Shown one piece after another: positions 17,674 through 25,489 of a DNA stretch of 64,000 nt. Location of the stretch: the NCBI GenBank assembly GCA_050633625.1, contig JBOEGW010000003.1, forward strand, positions 496,001-560,000. Reading direction: 5' to 3'. This DNA is from JBOEGW01 sp050633625. Its GTDB lineage: Bacteria; Pseudomonadota; Alphaproteobacteria; Rhodobacterales; Rhodobacteraceae. Every line of letters begins with the position of its first letter. The stretch's first letter is position 1. Position numbers and translations under genes: made by a program. The notes beneath the pieces are model-generated. The model worked only from the letters and a program-made list of their open reading frames with translations. It was not told the origin of the DNA and did not search any database.

Positions 17674-19718
17674 GCGCCATCCTCATCTATTTCGGTGAAA
17701 ATCATCGCCCCAAACCGTTCCAAGCGTGCCGCATCCATGCCCGGCGCGCGCATCAAATCTTCGTCGTTTCGCGGGCGGCGTTCGGCAATATATCGCAGGG
17801 TCGAAGACTTAAGGGACAGCGGCTTTTCGGTGCCATCCTGCCCAGTGTAAAGCGCCAAGACACCCTCAGACAAACGATCAAAAAGCGCCGCCGCGGGCGA
17901 GCCTGCAAGCTTTCGCCGCGACGGGTGCATTGTTGGGGCATCGCCCGCGATCACCGCCAAAAACTGCGCCCCATAGCGCTCCAGCTTTTTGGCGCCAACG
18001 CCAGAAATACGCGCCATATCATCCAGCGTTTCGGGCCGTTTTTCGGCCATTTCGATCAATGTACGATCAGTAAACACCACGTAAGCCGGAACGCTTTGCG
18101 CCTCGGCCAGGGCGCGGCGTTTGGCTTTGAGGGCGGATAGGATAGGTGCGTCTTCATCGGCCACCATCGCCTTGACCGCCGGGCGGCGCTTTGCCGATTT
18201 GATGGTGTCGCGGCGCAATTCCACGCGCGCTTCGCCTTTCAAGACCGGATGCGCCTTGATCGTTACCCCAAGCGCGCCGTGGCGCGATGGATCAGGGCGA
18301 ACCAAATCTTGCCCCATCATTTGCCGAAAGATCGCTTGCCACTGCGGCTTCCCAATGTCGCGCCCGACACCAAAAGTCGGCAGGGCGTCATGCCCTCGTG
18401 ACGTTACTTTGTCGGTGGCGTTCCCAATGAGAATATCGATCAAATGCCCCGCGCCAAAACGCTCGTCTGTTCGAAGGGCCGCCGACAGGGCCTTCATCAC
18501 CTCAACCGTGCCATCAAAAACCTCAGGCGGGGTGTCACAGGTATCGCAATTGCCACAAGGCGAACTCTCATCGCCAAAATAACTCAGCAATTGCACCCGA
18601 CGACACCCGGAGGCTTCGGCCAATCCCAACAGCGCGTTGAGCCGCGCATGATCCGCCGCGCGACGTTCTGTTGGGGCCAAGCCCTCGTCTATTTGTGCGC
18701 GCCGCATACGAATGTCATCTGGGCCAAACAATGTGCAGGTTTGCGCAGGAGCACCGTCGCGGCCAGCGCGCCCGATTTCCTGATAATATGCTTCGATGGA
18801 TTTTGGCAAATCCGCATGCGCGACCCAGCGAATATCTGGTTTGTCGATCCCCATGCCGAAGGCCACTGTCGCGACAACGATCAATCCGTCTTCCTGCTGA
18901 AACCGCCGTTCAACATCGCGGCGCAAGTCTTTGTCCAGGCCTGCGTGATAGGCGACCGCCAAATGCCCTGCCTCGCTCAGCGCCCCGGCTAAGCTTTCGG
19001 TGCGCGCCCGCGTCCCCGCGTAAACAATGCCGGATTGCCCTTGGCGCGCCGCCGCGAAATCCAGAATTTGGCGGCGCGGGCTGTCCTTGACGGAAAATGC
19101 GAGGTGGATATTGGGGCGATCAAAACCACCCAGAAACGTGGTTGGTGCGGCGCCATCAAAGAGTTTTGTAATGATTTCATCGCGCGTTTCTTGATCTGCT
19201 GTGGCGGTGAACGCCGCCAATGGCACATTCAATGCACGGCGCAACTCTCCGATCCGCAAGTAATCTGGCCGAAAATCATGGCCCCATTGGCTCACACAAT
19301 GCGCCTCATCGACGGCGATCAATGTCGTGTTCGCGCGGCGCAAGAGCGGTAATGTGCCGCCGGATGACAGCCGTTCAGGCGCCATGTAAAGAAGTTTCAG
19401 TCGCCCTTCGCTTAGGGCCGAAAAAACCTCATCGGTTTCTTCTTCCGTGTTCGCCGAGGTGAGCGCGCCCGCTTCAACTCCCACCGCTTTCAGCGCGCGC
19501 ACTTGGTCACGCATCAGAGCAATCAGCGGCGAAATCACGACCGTCACCCCGTCGCGCATCAGTGCTGGGAATTGAAAACACAGCGATTTCCCGCCCCCTG
19601 TGGGCATGATCGCCAGCGTGTTTTGTCCGTTTGCCACAGCTTCGATGATTTCGCCTTGGCCGGGACGAAACGCATCGAACCCAAAAACGGATTTCAAAAG
19701 GGAATGGTCAAGGGGCAT
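17667..19718 (-). CDS. recQ: ATP-dependent DNA helicase RecQ
   Basis: A 3'-5' DNA helicase of recombination and replication-fork repair (683 residues). Visible parts are motif I GGGKSLCFQFPAL, the DEAH box (AVDEAHCVSQWGHDFRPDY), motif VI QEIGRAGRDG, the RQC zinc-binding cysteines (CRRVQLLSYFGDE then CGNCDTC, about 360-390), a winged helix, and an HRDC domain near 520-590 (DDMARISGVGAKKLERYG). A second HRDC-like segment sits at the end (EDLMRAPGMDAARLERFG), making the protein longer than E. coli RecQ (about 610). The ATG at 19718 starts directly on MPLDHSLLKSVFGFDAFRPGQ. An upstream GTG at 19760 is in frame but extends beyond the family N-terminus. Confidence 0.96.
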   Translation of the reverse strand: MPLDHSLLKSVFGFDAFRPGQGEIIEAVANGQNTLAIMPTGGGKSLCFQFPALMRDGVTVVISPLIALMRDQVRALKAVGVEAGALTSANTEEETDEVFSALSEGRLKLLYMAPERLSSGGTLPLLRRANTTLIAVDEAHCVSQWGHDFRPDYLRIGELRRALNVPLAAFTATADQETRDEIITKLFDGAAPTTFLGGFDRPNIHLAFSVKDSPRRQILDFAAARQGQSGIVYAGTRARTESLAGALSEAGHLAVAYHAGLDKDLRRDVERRFQQEDGLIVVATVAFGMGIDKPDIRWVAHADLPKSIEAYYQEIGRAGRDGAPAQTCTLFGPDDIRMRRAQIDEGLAPTERRAADHARLNALLGLAEASGCRRVQLLSYFGDESSPCGNCDTCDTPPEVFDGTVEVMKALSAALRTDERFGAGHLIDILIGNATDKVTSRGHDALPTFGVGRDIGKPQWQAIFRQMMGQDLVRPDPSRHGALGVTIKAHPVLKGEARVELRRDTIKSAKRRPAVKAMVADEDAPILSALKAKRRALAEAQSVPAYVVFTDRTLIEMAEKRPETLDDMARISGVGAKKLERYGAQFLAVIAGDAPTMHPSRRKLAGSPAAALFDRLSEGVLALYTGQDGTEKPLSLKSSTLRYIAERRPRNDEDLMRAPGMDAARLERFGAMIFTEIDEDGAC

Positions 19719-19809
19719 TCGGGGCCGATTTTGCTGCTCGTTTCGCGCGCACAGTCCCACGGCAGGCCCCGGCGATCAAGGCCTGCACCACACTATATAG
19801 TAGGAATCG

Positions 19810-20097
19810 TTAGTAGAGAGAGTTGATGCTGTTGGTCAGTACGATGCGAATGGCCATAAGAATGAAAATCACAACGAGCGGCGAAATGTCGAGGGCGCCA
19901 AGATTTGGCATGAAACGCCGGATTGGGCGAAACATCGGTTCAACCAGCCGGTTGAGCGTCGACCAGATTTGCGCAACGAGCGGCTGACGCAGGTTGACCA
20001 CCTGAAAGTTCACAAGCCACGACATGATCACATATGCCAAGACAATGTACCAAATGATATTCGTCAGAACGAACAGGATTTGCAGAAGTGACAGCAT
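19810..20097 (-). CDS. yggT: YggT family membrane protein
   Basis: A 95-residue protein with two hydrophobic hairpin segments separated by the conserved loop VEPMFRPIRRFMPNLGALDISP, typical of the YggT family. The family is linked by genetics to cell-division site placement and osmotic tolerance, but has no defined biochemical role. The ATG at 20097 is chosen over an upstream start at 20127 because it begins directly on the first membrane segment (MLSLLQILF). It is transcribed divergently from the thioesterase-like gene. Confidence 0.9.
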   Translation of the reverse strand: MLSLLQILFVLTNIIWYIVLAYVIMSWLVNFQVVNLRQPLVAQIWSTLNRLVEPMFRPIRRFMPNLGALDISPLVVIFILMAIRIVLTNSINSLY

Positions 20098-20220
20098 AGC
20101 GGCCTCGTTTGTGTGTGCTCCATCCAACTAAGCCCAGCGCGCATAGGTTGCAAGGGTTGCGCAACGTGATGGTTGACGCCGCGTTGCCGCGCGGGCAGGA
20201 GACCGAAAAGGAGACCCGCT

Positions 20221-20751
20221 ATGTATCCCTTCATTCGGATGATCAAAGAGCTTGTCGTAACTGCGCGCCAACCGCCGCTGCCGTTGGACGGTGTCCATAT
20301 CAGCCATCACATCTGCTGGCCTTGGGATTTGGACATGTGGATGGAGCTAAACAATGGGCGCACTTTGACGATCTACGATTTGGGGCGCATTCCACTGGCG
20401 CGGCGCGTTGGTTTGATCAAGGCCATGACAGCAAACCGTTGGGGGCTGACGATGGCCGGGGCCTCGGTGATGTATCGCAAACGTGTGCGGATGTTTGACA
20501 AGCTTGAAGTCCGTTCACGAGCCCTCGGATGGGATGACAAATTCGTTTACCTTGAGCAAAGCATGTGGAAGGGGTCGGCCTGCACCAGCCATATTTTGTA
20601 CCGCACCGCCGTGACCGACAAATCGGGCATTGTCTCGCCGGCGCGCGTCCTTGATGCCCTTGGCCTAGACACCCCCAGCCCTGAGTTGCCAGACTGGGTT
20701 GCCGGGTGGATCGAGGCTGACAAGCACCGCCCGTGGCCGCCGCAAATGTGA
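20221..20751 (+). CDS. Acyl-CoA thioesterase-like (hotdog fold, THEM6-type) protein
   Basis: A 176-residue protein that resembles the 4HBT/hotdog thioesterases of the THEM6-like group: a central DLDMWMELNNGRTLTIYDLG segment matches the aspartate/asparagine region of the active-site helix of that fold, followed by the strand-rich half. The ATG at 20221 follows AAAAGGAGACCCGCT. The substrate is unknown. It stands alone, 75 bases before the MFS transporter gene on the same strand. Confidence 0.75.
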   Translation: MYPFIRMIKELVVTARQPPLPLDGVHISHHICWPWDLDMWMELNNGRTLTIYDLGRIPLARRVGLIKAMTANRWGLTMAGASVMYRKRVRMFDKLEVRSRALGWDDKFVYLEQSMWKGSACTSHILYRTAVTDKSGIVSPARVLDALGLDTPSPELPDWVAGWIEADKHRPWPPQM

Positions 20752-20826
20752 CCCAAACGCGCCGAAACGCTTGCGCCGTGTTTCATTTCCCCCCCATAAA
20801 GGCTTATTCGAACGGAGGGGGCCGGG

Positions 20827-22200
20827 ATGCCAGGGGACAGTGCAAAGAAAAGAGTGTGGGGTTGGTATTGGTTTGACTGGGCATCGCAGCCCTATCACAC
20901 CTTGCTCCTCACGTTTGTTTACGGACCATTTTTTGCAAGTGTGGCCGCTGCTTACTTCATTTCGTTGGGGTTCACCGAGGCCGAAGCCGCCCCACGTGCG
21001 CAAGCGATGTGGGCCAATAGCCTCACCGTGATTGGGCTAATCATCGGGATTGGCGCGCCGATTATGGGCGCATTGGCCGATGCTGCTGGGCGCAAACGCC
21101 CTTGGATCGTCGGCTTTGCCTTTATGTACGTGTTAGGGGCCGGTGCGCTTTGGTTTACGGATCCGGGTGGCTCGAATGCTTGGCCGATGATGATCGCTTT
21201 TGGGATTGGCTTCATTGGTGCAGAATATGCGCTGATTTTCATTAATGCGCAGTTGCCGGACCTCGTTGAGGAGGCTGATGTTGGCGAAACATCCGGCTCG
21301 GGTTTTGCCTTCGGGTATTTGGGCGGCGTTGTGTCATTGCTCATCGCGCTGGTTTTTCTCGTCGAACAAGAGAGCGGTCTAACAATCGCGGGGCTTAAAC
21401 CCGGCTTTGGGCTGTTTGACGCTGAGGCCCGCGAAGGCACACGGTTTATCGGACCGTTTGTGGCGCTTTGGTTCGCTGTGTTTATGATTCCTTACTGGCG
21501 CTGGGTGCGCGAGGACGGCCCGCAAAAGGCAAAAGTCGCCTTTTCAGACGGGATGAAGCTGCTCGGACATTCGATCCGCACTTTGACAAAGAAGAAAAGC
21601 TTAGCGAGCTTCTTGCTGTCCTCAATGTTTTATCGCGATGCGCTCAACGGGCTATACGGTTTTGGCGGCGTTTATGCGACTTTGGTTCTGGGATGGGGGC
21701 TGACGACAGTCGGCATTTTCGGGATCATTAGCGCCATCGCCGCAACCTTTTTCTGCTGGATCGGTGGCAAAATTGAACGAGGGACTGGCCCGAAACCCGT
21801 TGTGATCGGCTCGATTTGGGTTTTGATCGGTGTGGTCGTGACAATCGTCTTTATGAGCCGCGAAATGATCTTTGGTCTTCCCTTGGCGGAAGGCTCCACC
21901 TTGCCGGACATTGTGTTTTTCTCCTGCGGTGTGATCATCGGCGGTATGGGTGGCATCCTACAATCGTCGAGCCGGTCTTTGATGGTGCGCCACACCGACC
22001 CCAAGGCGCCAACAGAATACTTTGGCCTTTACGGGTTTTCAGGGCGCGCGACCGCCTTTATGGCGCCGGCGCTTATCGCCCTTGTCACCACCACAAGCGG
22101 TTCTGCACGAATTGGCGTCTCACCTCTGATTGGCCTCTTCATTCTTGGCCTCATTCTGCTACGCTGGGTGAAAGCTGAAGGTGTAGAGTACGAAAAATGA
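20827..22200 (+). CDS. MFS transporter, UMF1/Atg22-like family
   Basis: A 457-residue protein with about twelve membrane helices. The N-terminal WYWFDWASQPYHTLLLTFVY and the loop GALADAAGRKRPW (MFS motif A position) are features of the UMF1 family, which is related to the yeast vacuolar amino acid exporter Atg22. The start at 20827 follows GGAGGGGGCCGGG. The mepA gene begins inside its stop (ATGA), so the two are coupled. The substrate in bacteria is unknown, and the coupling to a murein endopeptidase hints at, but does not prove, handling of cell-wall breakdown products. Confidence 0.88.
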   Translation: MPGDSAKKRVWGWYWFDWASQPYHTLLLTFVYGPFFASVAAAYFISLGFTEAEAAPRAQAMWANSLTVIGLIIGIGAPIMGALADAAGRKRPWIVGFAFMYVLGAGALWFTDPGGSNAWPMMIAFGIGFIGAEYALIFINAQLPDLVEEADVGETSGSGFAFGYLGGVVSLLIALVFLVEQESGLTIAGLKPGFGLFDAEAREGTRFIGPFVALWFAVFMIPYWRWVREDGPQKAKVAFSDGMKLLGHSIRTLTKKKSLASFLLSSMFYRDALNGLYGFGGVYATLVLGWGLTTVGIFGIISAIAATFFCWIGGKIERGTGPKPVVIGSIWVLIGVVVTIVFMSREMIFGLPLAEGSTLPDIVFFSCGVIIGGMGGILQSSSRSLMVRHTDPKAPTEYFGLYGFSGRATAFMAPALIALVTTTSGSARIGVSPLIGLFILGLILLRWVKAEGVEYEK

Positions 22201-23153
22201 TTCCGAAAAAATTTGTTCTGTCCCTCGCAATGGTCGCTGTGCTGGCCTCTTGCGGTAAATCTGATCGCACCGCGCCCAGCGCCTCCGCGAGCAATAAGGC
22301 GATAGCCGCTGAGTACAACCTAACAGCCGCGCGCGAAATCATCTCGACTCAAAACGGTCCGGCCAAACAGCTGTTTGGCGCAAAGCGCACAGCCTCCGCG
22401 CAAACCCCGGCGCCTTGGGGGGCTTATTCGAACGGCTGTATTGCTGGGGCTGTTCAACTTCCGGAAACCGGCCCGACCTGGCAAGCAATGCGCCTCAGCC
22501 GGAACCGCAATTGGGGCCATCCTGATCTTGTGGCTTTCGTCAAACGTCTCTCCGAGAAGGCAGCACAGCAACCAGGCTGGGAAGGTCTTTATGTGGGAGA
22601 CATGAGCCAGCCGCGCGGTGGACCAATGTTGACTGGGCACCGCTCGCACCAGCTTGGGCTTGATGCGGATGTCTGGATGTTGCCACCCAAACGTCTCAAC
22701 CTGAGCGCCACCGAACGCGAGAATATTTCGTCGATCTCCATGCGCCGCTCAAAAGGTGCTTATACGAATTCCAGCTGGACACGCGCGCATCACGAAGTGC
22801 TCAAGGCGGCTGCGCAAGACCCCAAAGTGGCCCGGATTTTCGTGTTTCCCGGCGCGAAAGTGCAGATGTGCGAAGATGAGAAAGGGGACCGGAGCTGGCT
22901 CCGAAAAGTCCGCCCATGGTGGGGCCACCACTACCACTTCCACGTACGTCTCAATTGCCCAGCGGGCATGTCAGGTTGCGTGAACCAAGACCCGCCCCCA
23001 GCAGGCGACGGGTGCGAAGATGCCAAACAATGGGTGCGCGATATCCTTAGCCCGCCCCCACCAAACCCAAATGCGCCCGCGCCCAAACCTCGCCGCGAGA
23101 TCACCCTCGCGGATATGCCACAACAATGCGCCGCCGTCTTACAGTCGCAATAA
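22197..23153 (+). CDS. mepA: Penicillin-insensitive murein DD-endopeptidase MepA, lipoprotein form
   Basis: A LAS-family zinc peptidase that cuts D-Ala-mDAP cross-links in peptidoglycan. The zinc ligands and neighbours are present in GHRSHQLGLDADVWM and HYHFHVRLNCP (318 residues). The N-terminus MIPKKFVLSLAMVAVLASC carries a lipobox with Cys19, so the protein should be lipid-anchored, whereas E. coli MepA is soluble in the periplasm. The start overlaps the MFS stop, and the stop overlaps the next gene by 28 bases, giving a tight three-gene unit. The C-terminal tail is rich in proline and cysteine. Confidence 0.95.
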   Translation: MIPKKFVLSLAMVAVLASCGKSDRTAPSASASNKAIAAEYNLTAAREIISTQNGPAKQLFGAKRTASAQTPAPWGAYSNGCIAGAVQLPETGPTWQAMRLSRNRNWGHPDLVAFVKRLSEKAAQQPGWEGLYVGDMSQPRGGPMLTGHRSHQLGLDADVWMLPPKRLNLSATERENISSISMRRSKGAYTNSSWTRAHHEVLKAAAQDPKVARIFVFPGAKVQMCEDEKGDRSWLRKVRPWWGHHYHFHVRLNCPAGMSGCVNQDPPPAGDGCEDAKQWVRDILSPPPPNPNAPAPKPRREITLADMPQQCAAVLQSQ

Positions 23154-24043
23154 GCGCCATCTTCGCGCTGGCCAATGCGCTCCATGCCCAAACGCTTCCG
23201 AAGGCCACTTTGGTCGACTCTTTTGATTGGGCAATCAGTGACGAGCATTTTGGAGGATGGTCAGCGATCGAACTGACGCCTGATGGTCGCGACTTCATTG
23301 CGCTCTCCGATCGTGGCTGGACCACGAGCGGAACGATTGAGCGTGATGAACATGGGCACATCACCAACATTATCGCCGGGAAGCTTCGACAAATCCGGCA
23401 CAGCACCGGTCAACCAATGCCGCGCTATCATGATGACAGCGAAGGGCTTGCGCTTGCCCCGGATGGTCGCGTTTTTGTCTCCTTTGAGAGTGCTCACCGT
23501 GTCGCGGAATTTTCCTCGAACCGACTGGCGCGCGAAAAACCAATCCCGGTGCCCGAAGGGTTTTCGACGTTCCAGAACAACTCCTCACTTGAGGCTTTGG
23601 CGATTGATGATTTGGGTCGGCTTTATACGCTCCCCGAACGCTCAGGCGGCGTCGCAACGCCATATGATCTTTACAGATACGACGGAGAAACCTGGGAGGT
23701 TTTCGCGCATATTCCCCGCCGAGATGGGTTCTTGCCGGTCGGCGCAGACATTGGCCCGGATGGGCGGTTCTATTTGTTGGAGCGAGAACTGCGGTCTATT
23801 TTTGGCTTCGCGACCCGCGTTCGGCGGTTTGATCTCGGCCAGTCCTTGTCCAACGAAACCAAAGTGCTGGAAACCGGTGCGGGCCATCACGACAATCTCG
23901 AAGGAATTTCGGTCTGGCGCGATGCGATGGGCGATATTCGCCTCACGATGATTTCGGACGACAATTTCCGCTTCTTCCAGAAAAACGAAATCGTTGAATA
24001 CAGGATCAAGGAAACACTTGATCCAGCGGCCAAAGCGGACTAA
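23126..24043 (+). CDS. Esterase-like activity of phytase family protein
   Basis: A 305-residue secreted protein with a cleavable signal peptide (MRRRLTVAISAIFALANALHA). The body resembles the 'esterase-like activity of phytase' beta-propeller family: FGGWSAIELTPDGRDFIALS at the start of the first blade, SEGLALAPDGRVFVSFE, and a C-terminal HHDNLEGISVW repeat. The family contains phytase-like and esterase-like members, so activity on phosphate or carboxylic esters cannot be decided. It is the last gene of the MFS-mepA unit. Confidence 0.82.
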   Translation: MRRRLTVAISAIFALANALHAQTLPKATLVDSFDWAISDEHFGGWSAIELTPDGRDFIALSDRGWTTSGTIERDEHGHITNIIAGKLRQIRHSTGQPMPRYHDDSEGLALAPDGRVFVSFESAHRVAEFSSNRLAREKPIPVPEGFSTFQNNSSLEALAIDDLGRLYTLPERSGGVATPYDLYRYDGETWEVFAHIPRRDGFLPVGADIGPDGRFYLLERELRSIFGFATRVRRFDLGQSLSNETKVLETGAGHHDNLEGISVWRDAMGDIRLTMISDDNFRFFQKNEIVEYRIKETLDPAAKAD

Positions 24044-24109
24044 ACGCGCCCCGTCCTGTGATGAACACAGGGCCAAGTCGCCGCTACCTTGTAAAAACGG
24101 ATTGAAATC

Positions 24110-24751
24110 ATGAACCGTCTTCTTCCTGGCATCATTGCCATGGCCATTGTTGTTGTGGCCGCCAATATTCTCGTGCAATTCCTCGTTGGCCAATGGCTGA
24201 CCTGGGGCGCGTTTACCTATCCGCTCGCCTTTCTCGTCACCGATGTGATGAACCGGGTTTATGGCCCACGTGAGGCGCGGAACGTCATTTTTGCTGGCTT
24301 TGCCGTCGGCATCCTATGTTCCCTCATTGGCAGCCAAATCATGTTGCAAGGTGATGGCTACGAGTTTGCCGCTGTCGCCTTTCGTGTCGCGATTGCGTCT
24401 GGCATCGCCTTTTTGTCCGCTCAACTCTTAGACGTTGCCGTATTTGAGCGCCTGCGCGGCGGGACTTGGTGGCGCGCGCCTCTGCTGTCTTCGCTTGTAG
24501 GGTCAGCGCTCGACACAGCGCTGTTTTTCACAATCGCCTTTTCTGCGACGTTCGGGCGGGTGTTTAGCGAGGCTGCGAACGCTGAGGTGAACTGGGCCTG
24601 GGACGCTGTTCCCTTCATGGGCGTCGGCGCGGCTGTGCCTCTTTGGGTGTCGCTCGCTTTCGCGGATTGGATGGTCAAACTTGCGCTCGCTTTAGTGGCA
24701 CTTATCCCATTTCGTGTGCTTGTCGCAAAACTTTCACCAAATACTGCGTAA
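24110..24751 (+). CDS. yhhQ: Queuosine precursor transporter (YhhQ/VUT family)
   Basis: A 213-residue protein with about six membrane helices. The family signature is the early FTYPLAFLVTDVMNRVYG segment, with its Asp and Asn in the membrane, then AAVAFRVAIASGIAFLSAQ. E. coli YhhQ imports the queuosine precursors preQ0/preQ1 for tRNA modification, so this is the likely role. The gene stands alone between the phytase-like gene and the leader region of arfB. Confidence 0.88.
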   Translation: MNRLLPGIIAMAIVVVAANILVQFLVGQWLTWGAFTYPLAFLVTDVMNRVYGPREARNVIFAGFAVGILCSLIGSQIMLQGDGYEFAAVAFRVAIASGIAFLSAQLLDVAVFERLRGGTWWRAPLLSSLVGSALDTALFFTIAFSATFGRVFSEAANAEVNWAWDAVPFMGVGAAVPLWVSLAFADWMVKLALALVALIPFRVLVAKLSPNTA

Positions 24752-24808
24752 AAACAGTTGACCCATACCAAATATGTGGCAACCTTTCACTATCGCAACA
24801 TTTTGAAA

Positions 24809-24952
24809 GGAGGTGTCCATGTCTAGAGAAACAATGGTGAGAGGTGCCGGGACACAGTAGTCGCACCCTGTCGGGGCAGCCCTCGACATGGACTGCGGGC
24901 TTTGTTGGCCAGTGACCGGCACACGCCGTTCGGCCTAACCGGCCCCACCTCC
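24809..24952 (+). promoter_or_regulatory. Possible long-range pairing that hides the leader ribosome site
   Basis: GGAGGTG at 24809-24815 is exactly complementary to CACCTCC at 24946-24952, just before the terminator. Pairing would close the region between and mask the strong ribosome site. Seven base pairs at that distance is suggestive only. Confidence 0.35.
24819..24860 (+). CDS. Possible 13-residue leader peptide upstream of arfB
   Basis: An ATG at 24819 is preceded by GAAAGGAGGTG (24805-24815), almost the full complement of the 16S rRNA 3' end and the strongest ribosome site in the window. The frame encodes MSRETMVRGAGTQ and ends at TAG; two AGA codons, rare in this genome, occur in 13. 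The same frame stays open for 25 codons past the TAG until a TAA at 24936, including DMDCGLCWPV. The region ends in a terminator 25 bases before arfB. Translation is inferred, and the segment may instead act as a small RNA. No family is recognised. Confidence 0.45.
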   Translation: MSRETMVRGAGTQ

Positions 24953-24962
24953 AGACTTCTCG

Positions 24963-24989
24963 AAGGGCCATCCCAAGGGTGGCCCTTTT
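24963..24989 (+). terminator. Rho-independent terminator between leader and arfB
   Basis: AAGGGCCA and TGGCCCTT (eight pairs, nine-base loop) followed by TTTT. It ends 25 bases before the arfB ATG, so arfB is either read through it (attenuation) or has a promoter squeezed into the remaining bases. Confidence 0.8.
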
Positions 24990-25014
24990 CGCGTCTACGG
25001 CGTAGTTTTGCCTC

Positions 25015-25428
25015 ATGATCCGAATAAATGACTCAATAACTTTGGAAGACTGGGAGTTGAGCGAAAGCTTTACCCGCGCCTCTGGTCCCGGTGGGCAAAA
25101 CGTCAACAAGGTGTCCACCGCGGTTGAACTGCGCTTTGAAGCCGCGCGTTCGCCCGCGCTCACCGATGCTATCAAACGCCGGCTCAAACGGATCGCCGGG
25201 CGAAAATGGACGACCGAAGGCGCGATTGTCATTTTTGTGCAGGACACAAGGTCACAAGTGAGAAACAGGGAGCTGGCTGAGGAACGCCTCGCAGAGATGG
25301 TGCGGGCCGCGCTCCATGTTCCCAAAAGACGCATTCCGACAAAGCCCACAAAAGGTTCCCAACGCCGCCGCCTTGAAGGCAAAAAACAACGTGGCGAAGT
25401 CAAGAAGCTGCGTGGGCGGGTCGAATAA
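25015..25428 (+). CDS. arfB: Alternative ribosome-rescue peptidyl-tRNA hydrolase ArfB
   Basis: A 137-residue protein with the catalytic GGQ loop in ASGPGGQNVNKVSTAVELRF (about residues 21-40) and the long basic C-terminal tail (KAQ/KR-rich, last 35 residues) that enters the mRNA channel of stalled ribosomes. ArfB releases the nascent chain when tmRNA rescue fails. No good ribosome site is visible in front of the ATG at 25015, unlike the strong one on the upstream leader, which suggests regulated or low expression. The family call is secure. Confidence 0.95.
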   Translation: MIRINDSITLEDWELSESFTRASGPGGQNVNKVSTAVELRFEAARSPALTDAIKRRLKRIAGRKWTTEGAIVIFVQDTRSQVRNRELAEERLAEMVRAALHVPKRRIPTKPTKGSQRRRLEGKKQRGEVKKLRGRVE

Positions 25429-25463
25429 CCTTGCCTTCTTTGGTTTCAAAATACCTCGGGGGT

Positions 25464-25481
25464 GTGGGGGCTGGCCCCCAC
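25464..25481. repeat. GTGGGGG-CTGG-CCCCCAC hairpin of a Roseobacter-type intergenic element
   Basis: A perfect seven-pair G/C stem with a four-base loop lies between the convergent arfB and Deg protease genes, preceded by TTTCAAAATACCTCGGGGG. Similar hairpins after a 'caaaatacctcgg' lead are, from memory, scattered between genes in this group. It has no T run, so it is either a poor terminator or an mRNA 3'-end stabiliser for both genes. Confidence 0.55.
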
Positions 25482-25489
25482 GCGCATCG

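Noticed and set aside
19780..19801. Perfect palindrome ACTATATAGT and a GCAGGCC hairpin upstream of recQ
   Set aside because: They may be promoter or terminator parts, but the evidence is too short to call a site.
24805..24990. tmRNA or 4.5S/6S RNA candidate before arfB
   Set aside because: No tRNA-like acceptor ends, no tag-peptide frame with a conserved Ala-rich end, and no SRP-RNA tetraloop pattern could be found.
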